Source: Gammaproteobacteria bacterium
GTDB lineage: Bacteria > Pseudomonadota > Gammaproteobacteria > Nevskiales > Nevskiaceae
Assembly (NCBI GenBank): GCA_022599775.1
Contig: JAHZLQ010000035.1
Location: forward strand, 1 to 39,408
Reading direction: 5' to 3'
Length of the DNA stretch: 39,408 bases
The position numbers and the translations under genes were made by a program. This document shows positions 35,301 through 39,408 of the stretch, piece after piece. The stretch's first letter is position 1, and each line of letters starts with the position of its first letter. A model generated the notes under the pieces. The model was not told where the DNA came from and searched no databases. It saw only the letters and a list, made by a program, of their open reading frames with translations.

Positions 35301-37292
35301 GGAGGCATTGCCCACAAGTCGGTTGCTGACGTAGTGGAACCACTCATGTCCGACGATCTGGAAATCAATCGTGCCGTCGATCATGGGGCTCAGCTCGCGC
35401 ACCATCAGCGCGGTTACCGGACCATCAACGAGCGCCGAGCGAATCGCGGTCCCGGCCGTCAGCGTTGTCAGCATCGCCGGTATGCGGATCGTCCGGGCCG
35501 GACCGCCGCCCATCGCGATGGGCGGCTCATCGATATTGTCCACGATCAGGGCCGCCACGGCGCCAGCGGCTTGGGCGTTCTGCACTTTCTCAGTGAACGC
35601 ACACAGGCCTCGGTCAATCACCGCGATCTTGCCTTTCAACTGGGCTGCGTTGACGGCCGCCTCGCAGCCGTCGGTTTCGGTGCCCAGCGCTCCGGTATCG
35701 GGATCCTCGCCGATGGTACCGTCGTCGAAAACGACAAGCTGATTCTGGACCGCGAAATCCACCGGCCCAAAATTGGCAACCTGGAACGGAAACTCGCCGA
35801 GCGCGGGCGTCAGCACCTCAAACGTGCCTTTGAGCAGACCGCTCCACAGGAACATCTGCATGCGCGGATTGCCGCCGTCCGCCGGTGTCGACATGTTCGC
35901 GTTGTCGGTTCCGGAATAGTCTTGGCCTTCCGCAAGGATCGGATCGCCTTCGACTCCGCCTCGGCCGTAGTTATCGAACTGCGCATTGCCGGCAAGCTCG
36001 TCGAAGCCGTTGCCGTACCACCAGTCGTGCAGCCAGTTGTTCAGATAGAACAGATTGACGACGGCTCCCTGCTGCGCTTCGAGATCCTCCGGATCGCCGT
36101 CGGCCATGATCGCGTAGTCGAACGTGCCTTCTTCGGTCAGTGCCGCGCGAAGGTCGTTCGAATCGGCAGTGAAGCCATCCGGCGAGGAGCGGTCGATATA
36201 GGCATCCACGTTGTTACCGCTGGTTTCGACCGCGGAAGGCGACAGCCAGGGGTCACCACCTGCGATCGGCCCCGATTGCAGCGTCACCAGCGCCGCGGTG
36301 GCCGACACGCGCTCAAGCTGCGCATTCGGGTCCGGTGTTTCGAGCGGTGCGCGTTCGTTACCCAAGGGGCCGTCAAACGGGCGAAACTGCCCATCGGTGT
36401 CCGCGAACACGCGGTAGGAGAACGCTGCGTCCTCCATGAGATTCTTGCGGAACAGTACGGCCCCATCCACCGCGCTGATCACGTAGCCATAGGCATCCTG
36501 GTTGTGGCCATCACCGACTTCGCCGAACATTTCCAGATACCACGCCGGAACCAAGTCGTCGTCGAGCGCGTAGTAGACCTTGCGAACGCGTACCGGACGG
36601 GTGAACCGGTAATCCCCGCCGTTGGCCAACTGCGGCGTGAAGTATTCGTAACCATTGGCTGTCCCTGCCGATACCGGCGCGCCCGCAAGCTGCAGACTGC
36701 CATCGCTGAGATCGCCGAGAGCCGGCGCGACAACATCAGCCGCCGTCATCGAAAACGCGGCCGGGGCGACCTTCGGTCTCGAGGCGAAATAGCCTGCGAC
36801 CGCCACCGGGCTATAGTCGCCGCGCATCGCCACGGCGAGATTGCGTGCAAATACTTCAACACCGTTGTAGCGCTGCGCGAAGCGCGCGATGACGGCGCCA
36901 TGCCCCATATCCTGCGCATCGCTCAATACCGCCGCGTCCAGCATGCTGCGACCCACGGACAAGTCTGCAGCGACGTGACCCAGCGCATCGCGTGCCGCAT
37001 ATTCGGCGCGGGCCGCGACTTCGACTAGACCAATTCCAGCTGGAACTTGACTCTCCTGCGGATTGACCCACAAAAAGCTGGCGCGCACATCGCGCGGCTC
37101 GAAACTGGACTGATAGCCGCGGCGCGTGCGCTGCTGGACACGCTCGTGACGCGCTTGCGCGCGCACCGAATCGAACGCACCCAGTCGTGGGGCGGCGTCA
37201 AGCCAAGCGTCGTAGTTGGGCTTGACCGTAGCCGCAGACGCAGCACCCGCCGAAAACAGGACACAGGCCCCGGCTGTCAGGAATTTACGCAT
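32343..37292 (-). CDS. Secreted M36-type metalloprotease with PA and repeat domains
   Basis: This 1649-residue secreted enzyme has a signal peptide (MRKFLTAGACVLFSAGAASA), an FTP-like propeptide to about residue 270, and a fungalysin (M36) catalytic domain. The zinc motif GHEWFHYVSNRL has His649, Glu650 and His653; the third ligand is probably Glu676 in GMGEGWSDF. A PA insert (about 500-610) lies inside, before the zinc motif. Beta-rich domains follow, then four PKD/REJ-like repeats at about 1205-1610, each with a YAWxQTxGP-type core. The C-terminus is a Pro/Asp/Gly-rich stretch (DNDGGGDGGAFG), a hydrophobic segment and RRRR, resembling GlyGly-CTERM/rhombosortase tags. The start at 37292 begins the signal peptide; the upstream in-frame extension is polar. 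It probably degrades extracellular protein. Confidence 0.88.
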   Translation of the reverse strand: MRKFLTAGACVLFSAGAASAATVKPNYDAWLDAAPRLGAFDSVRAQARHERVQQRTRRGYQSSFEPRDVRASFLWVNPQESQVPAGIGLVEVAARAEYAARDALGHVAADLSVGRSMLDAAVLSDAQDMGHGAVIARFAQRYNGVEVFARNLAVAMRGDYSPVAVAGYFASRPKVAPAAFSMTAADVVAPALGDLSDGSLQLAGAPVSAGTANGYEYFTPQLANGGDYRFTRPVRVRKVYYALDDDLVPAWYLEMFGEVGDGHNQDAYGYVISAVDGAVLFRKNLMEDAAFSYRVFADTDGQFRPFDGPLGNERAPLETPDPNAQLERVSATAALVTLQSGPIAGGDPWLSPSAVETSGNNVDAYIDRSSPDGFTADSNDLRAALTEEGTFDYAIMADGDPEDLEAQQGAVVNLFYLNNWLHDWWYGNGFDELAGNAQFDNYGRGGVEGDPILAEGQDYSGTDNANMSTPADGGNPRMQMFLWSGLLKGTFEVLTPALGEFPFQVANFGPVDFAVQNQLVVFDDGTIGEDPDTGALGTETDGCEAAVNAAQLKGKIAVIDRGLCAFTEKVQNAQAAGAVAALIVDNIDEPPIAMGGGPARTIRIPAMLTTLTAGTAIRSALVDGPVTALMVRELSPMIDGTIDFQIVGHEWFHYVSNRLVGNASGLSNAQGRGMGEGWSDFSAMMLTVRDSDLAVPSNLGYAGVYGMASYVVDDPYFGIRRAPYSTDFSYNPLTFKHIEDGVPLPDTAPLAFGADGASNAEVHNSGEIWTNVLWEGYAGLLNSGRYSYVDAQELMKDYVIGGLKMTPNAPTFLEARDGILAVAAATSEADFETLAIAFARRGLGIGAVAPDRGDDTNSGVVESFIALGNTLAIEGTSLDMSEEDGVYGYCDTDDLLDQDEAGTLWVTLSTDGNVDLSEGVTATVSAPGISFYDGDQISFPPAELGETTSGSVPLKLMTSDSGEFKTITLTLADPNPDDGVTILPDSLSFQMQVDIDLTRTRTLDDFEQPTASERDWSTIFTGGGSDWTLTDDFVDSFDSSMYYIPDNGTTSDASLVTPPIMVGNGSFGFGFDHYYAFELNQSGTTVRGYDGGVIEVSVNGGAWTDVFDAGAAVTQGDGYSGTLRSPSRPAFVGEINDVETAEHVEIDFGTALVGTSVRLRFRQLTDAGVGAFGWLVDNVGVTGESAAPFLEVLPDDGVCVNRAPYAVAPADFSAPERADGSTEQATISLAGSVNDLDEGQPITFKWVQTAGPNVSLSGADQATASFVAPVLDDDAQFKFALTVNDGSLQSSDSVTVTVTNVETPPTVVVESFSAPERSDGASSQAMISISGTATDPDGTAGLSYAWSQTGGPTVELDDAGSTTASFMSPKVDLDTPLTFLLTATDLSGLSGTGEMTVTVLNIESPPTAIAPEDFSAPERASEAAAGRAGLVNKATQATITLDGDGTDPDGDELSYAWTQTGGPSVELIDADSEDASFVAPAVTADTPLTFVLTVSDGTSEHADEVVVTILNVNAAPVAVAAVVGEDFEAGDTVTLDGSGSSDPDDEPFVYAWTQTDGPEVTLSDASAAMPTFVAASAGTYGFSLSVTDEEGASSTATTTLTVAAAPAPPPVDNDNDGGGDGGAFGLATLAGLAALLALRRRRVFGHSLH

Positions 37293-37314
37293 TCGACGCT
37301 CACTCTCGAGATTG

Positions 37315-38031
37315 TCATCGTTGCCCGCATGGGCGTTTCTCGACCGGCAACATCGGCGCACGCCCTACGTGGAGCGACGCGATTTCGGTTGCTGATCCCC
37401 CAGCTCGAGTGTCGGTCCCCGGGCGGGAACCTTCCCCCTTATCAATACAATGCCGTGTAAGCACGCAATCCGTATGCCCGACGTCGCGCGCATTTGTAAG
37501 CAAATATCTCAAGGACACCGGTGCGCTGATGAAGCAAGCCAGGGCGGGAAGCGCGGCGAACCCTACCGCATAACGTGAATCACGCGCGGCGTGATGCTGA
37601 CCGACCCTCGCCCGCTTGCGGGAGAGCAACCGTCTTCGCGAAATCCTCGAAGTCCGCCAAGTGAGTGCTGGAGTGCTGGCAATAGCGAAAACGAGGTCCC
37701 AATCGATCGCGTCGTACGCGTGAACCGCAATAGTGCGAATGCCAACCGCCTTGCGCATGCGCAAGGCGAGTTCCGCATCGAGCACTTCGGCTTCTTCCAG
37801 GCGCTCGCAGGCCTGCCCCATGGTGTCGGGCGGCGGGAGCTCCCGCGAAACCAGCAGGTGCGCCGCCAAATCCACGCAAATCTGTACCGCGCGACTCAGG
37901 TTGAGCACGAGAAAGTCCTGCAGATCCACATCGGCCGCCAGCGTCGCGGCATTGGCCGGACACTTGCTGCGCACACGCAGCAGACAACGCCGCAGCGAAT
38001 CCAGCGTGCGGTCGACGACTACCCGATCCAC
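37315..38031 (-). CDS. hepT: HepT-type HEPN toxin, C-terminus frameshifted
   Basis: HepT is the HEPN RNase toxin of MntA/HepT systems; its partner silences it by AMPylating a tyrosine. The RX4HXY motif is intact as RTIAVHAY (Arg99, His104, Tyr106). From about residue 120 the frame is wrong: an 8-bp tandem duplication (AGTGCTGG twice, 37664-37679) shifts it, and translation runs on to 37315, giving 238 residues. Removing one copy restores a family-like ending (ASTHLADFEDFAKTVA) and a 147-residue protein stopping at 37580. The active site precedes the damage, so some activity may remain. The gene overlaps mntA by 13 bp. The upstream part of the M36 gene is covered by the extension. Confidence 0.75.
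   Translation of the reverse strand: MDRVVVDRTLDSLRRCLLRVRSKCPANAATLAADVDLQDFLVLNLSRAVQICVDLAAHLLVSRELPPPDTMGQACERLEEAEVLDAELALRMRKAVGIRTIAVHAYDAIDWDLVFAIASTPALTWRTSRISRRRLLSRKRARVGQHHAARDSRYAVGFAALPALACFISAPVSLRYLLTNARDVGHTDCVLTRHCIDKGEGSRPGTDTRAGGSATEIASLHVGRAPMLPVEKRPCGQR
37587..37626. repeat. Second copy of dispersed repeat, inside the hepT 3' end
   Basis: GCGTGATGCTGACCGACCCT (from 37589) runs into CGCCCGCTTGCGGGAGAG and closely resembles 14314-14350. The last codons of the restored hepT frame (LPQAGEGRSASRRA) come from this element, so the repeat appears to have replaced the original 3' end. Confidence 0.5.
37664..37679. repeat. 8-bp tandem duplication causing the hepT frameshift
   Basis: AGTGCTGG occurs twice with no gap, at 37664-37671 and 37672-37679. 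The duplication is not a multiple of three, so it shifts the hepT frame. Losing one copy by slippage would restore a standard HepT ending. Confidence 0.85.
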
Positions 38032-38438
38032 GCCCGGCGCCTCTCTGCAAGCAAGCGATCGACGTAGGGCATGAAATCGGCGGTCTCGATCAAATGCCGG
38101 CTCAGCAAGCCCGCGTGGTCGGCGTCGCTGCCAAACAGTCTCCGTCCACTGCGCAGCACCTGCCCCAGCAGCGGCTCCCCAACCGATCGAAGGTCGATCA
38201 AATCGACAGGACGCCCCGTCGCCAGCGCCATTTCGGACATCAACATCTGCTTCCTTGCAGCGTCCAAGGGCGCCGAACCGAGTACCGCGATATCGACATC
38301 ACTCGTCGCCCCCAAGCGCCCGGCCGCCGCCGAACCGAACTGGATCGCCAGCCGCAGATCCGCACCGGCGGACAGAACCGCCGAAATCGCCGCCGAATCG
38401 AGCGGCGCAGTGGAGGTGGGTATGTGGGCTTGTGCCAT
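38019..38438 (-). CDS. mntA: MntA-type nucleotidyltransferase (antitoxin / AMPylase)
   Basis: The 139-residue protein has the minimal nucleotidyltransferase signature GSX10DXD: LAIQFGSAAAGRLGATSDVDIAVL, with Gly-Ser, ten residues, then Asp-Val-Asp. MntA transfers AMP to the HepT active-site tyrosine and so inactivates the toxin. The rest (EMALATGRPVDLIDLRSVGEPLLGQVL and the SDADHAGLLSRHLIETADF region) matches this type. It lies upstream of, and overlaps, hepT. The reading frame is intact. The region from 38439 to 38602 shows no gene. Confidence 0.85.
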   Translation of the reverse strand: MAQAHIPTSTAPLDSAAISAVLSAGADLRLAIQFGSAAAGRLGATSDVDIAVLGSAPLDAARKQMLMSEMALATGRPVDLIDLRSVGEPLLGQVLRSGRRLFGSDADHAGLLSRHLIETADFMPYVDRLLAERRRAWIG

Positions 38439-38602
38439 GGCGCCATGCCAGCAGGCCGACTGGTTTCCTCAATGTTCATGGAACTCGGGTGACTGACTGG
38501 GTCGCCCATCCCCAGCTTTCCGGCCATAGTCCAAACGAAGTTCGGGATTCTCAGTATGGGTTGCGGCCAAGCCGCCACGCCGCAAATTTAGTCCCTATTT
38601 CA

Positions 38603-38884
38603 TCAAGCAGCTTCCAGGATACGCATTTCCACATGCAAGCCTGCGGTTGCCGCCATATTCACCAGCGTATCCAGTCCAAACAGCTCGATCTTTCCGCGCA
38701 CCAGATCCGACACGCGTGGCTGCGCCACGCCAAACAGTTTGGCCGCCTGAGACTGGCTAAGTCCGGCCCGTGCGATGTGCTCCTTGAGCGCGATCATCAG
38801 TGCGGAGCGGAGTTTCATGTTCTCTGCCTGCGCGGGCGTATCCTCAATCGCATCCCAAACACTGGCGAAACGTTCATTACTCAT
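38603..38884 (-). CDS. XRE-family antitoxin (HigA-like, partner of Gp49 toxin)
   Basis: The 93-residue protein has a helix-turn-helix at about residues 43-62 (LSQSQAAKLFGVAQPRVSDLVRG) and the family N-terminus with a Lys/Arg-rich KLRSALMIALKEHI. This form (HTH_37/XRE) is the usual partner of Gp49-like HigB toxins. Its ATG overlaps the toxin stop as ATGA. It is intact, while the toxin gene is frameshifted. It would repress its own promoter at 39226-39254. Confidence 0.88.
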   Translation of the reverse strand: MSNERFASVWDAIEDTPAQAENMKLRSALMIALKEHIARAGLSQSQAAKLFGVAQPRVSDLVRGKIELFGLDTLVNMAATAGLHVEMRILEAA

Positions 38885-39218
38885 CGGCCCAACTCCTTCA
38901 ATAAGTCCCGGTACCGCGCAGACGCCAAATCGACGTCGCCCCTGCTGGTTCTCTGCGTCTTCTTCTGAAAGCAATGCAACACGTAGACAGCGGCCCCGAA
39001 CTTCGCCACATAGATCACCCGAAAGGCTCCGGCAGCATCCCGGATGCGAATCTCCTGCACACCGCGGCCCACCGCCGGCGTCGGCTTCCAGTCGTCCGGA
39101 TCGCCGCCACATTGCACTTGGTCAAGCTGATGCCCCGCTTCGCGTCGCGCCGAAGGGAAAAGCTGCGCAAGTCCTCAAGGGACGTGCCCCGGAACTCGAC
39201 GGGCTTACGAACAACCAT
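38881..39218 (-). pseudogene. Gp49-type HigB toxin, single-base frameshift
   Basis: The 5' part (39218 to about 39118) encodes [20 protein letters not shown] and then a run to GISLTK. The 3' part, in another frame, encodes VQCGGDPDDWKPTPAVGRGV followed by EIRIRDAAGAFRVIYVAKFG, then the VYVLHCFQKKTQRTSRGDVD motif of phage-derived Gp49-like HigB toxins. One base appears to be missing between 39117 and 39118: with one G added, AAG GTG CAA reads through and gives a normal toxin of about 112 residues. The truncated first frame stops at 39015. It could be true decay or a sequencing error. The antitoxin gene is intact and overlaps the stop. Confidence 0.85.
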
Positions 39219-39225
39219 CGTTGCG

Positions 39226-39254
39226 ACTATATAAAATTATGTATAAATCGGCAA
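39226..39254 (-). promoter_or_regulatory. Promoter of the second higBA locus
   Basis: A -35 TTGCCG (39254-39249), 17-bp spacer and -10 TATAGT (39231-39226) are seen on the minus strand. The ATG (39218) lies 7 bp beyond the -10 with no ribosome binding site, so the message is probably leaderless. The spacer and -10 form an AT-rich imperfect inverted repeat (ATTTATACATAATTTTATAT) that could be the operator. The same layout is seen at the first higBA locus. Confidence 0.65.
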
Positions 39255-39288
39255 GGTGGCCGCGCACGGATAAAACCATAAATAAATC

Positions 39289-39408
39289 GCCGGGTTGCCG
39301 CGGGTAATTGCTTACCCGCGGCTCCCACAGATCCGGACGTGCGGAATTCCCGCATCCGGCTCCTCGGTCAAGCGGTCGCTGCGCGTCGATAAACACTGTG
39401 AATTACGC
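39289..39408 (-). mobile_element. Group II intron 3' end (domains V and VI), cut by window edge
   Basis: On the minus strand a 33-nt domain V lies at 39362-39330: GAGCCGGATGCGGG, an AATT loop region, then CCGCACGTCCGGATC. The AGC catalytic triad, stem and two-base CG bulge are in the right places. Next comes a domain VI hairpin (39322-39297): GCCGCGGGTAA, loop GCAA, TTACCCGCGGC, then AACCCGGCGAT with a likely branch-point A. The 3' splice site should fall near 39286-39291, just upstream of the second higBA promoter. The intron body and any reverse transcriptase are outside the window. Confidence 0.75.

Noticed and set aside
35004-37028. 674-codon open frame on the plus strand
   Set aside because: It is antisense to the M36-type protease gene, whose sequence shows clear catalytic motifs; the antisense product has none.

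Overview
The window looks like part of a high-GC gammaproteobacterial chromosome. The block maf(yhdE)-rng-yhdP-nitrilase-tldD, the rsmD-coaD pair and an enteric-type attenuated ilvG-ilvE operon all point that way. The protein style would suit the Nevskiales/Salinisphaerales or Xanthomonadales, but no rRNA or marker gene here settles the order. The window is cut through mobile DNA at both ends: the start of a transposase gene at 1-126 and the domain V/VI end of a group II intron at about 39289-39408.

Layout. 1-2300: transposase fragment, a long inverted repeat, coaD and rsmD, then a complete higBA toxin-antitoxin pair with its promoter and operator. 2400-5700: a TPM-domain membrane protein, a small monooxygenase-fold protein, and a two-gene unit for a small cysteine-rich secreted protein and a Met-rich outer-membrane barrel that may handle a metal. 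5900-14250: the maf-rng-yhdP-nit-tldD operon, on the minus strand. 14460-21440: envelope redox and assorted metabolism, with exported MsrA and MsrB, DUF423, a saccharopine-dehydrogenase-like reductase, CysC, a DUF2845 protein, a ScsB/DsbD-like thiol transporter and an exported thioredoxin-fold protein. 21550-27170: an unknown protein, an acyl-CoA desaturase, glyoxalase I, an ACT-domain protein coupled to a lactate/malate-dehydrogenase-like protein, a DUF2884 protein and an alpha/beta hydrolase. 27160-30200: ilvG-ilvE behind a promoter, a 20-codon Leu/Val/Ile-rich leader peptide and a strong attenuator hairpin. 30266-37292: a DUF502 membrane protein, an FAH-family hydrolase, a YiiX-like cysteine hydrolase, and a 1649-residue secreted M36-type metalloprotease with a C-terminal sorting-type tail. 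37300-39408: two further toxin-antitoxin modules (MntA/HepT and a HigBA/Gp49 type), each with a frame-damaged toxin gene and an intact partner gene, then the group II intron end.

The observations I rate highest are the unannotated ilv leader and attenuator; an 8-bp tandem duplication that shifts the hepT frame after its active site; a one-base frameshift in the second higB; near-identical, apparently leaderless promoters at both higBA loci; and palindromes with a CCAATTTGG core in three intergenic regions. I see no tRNA, rRNA, CRISPR array, prophage or secondary-metabolite cluster, and nothing I can defend as a wholly new multi-gene system.
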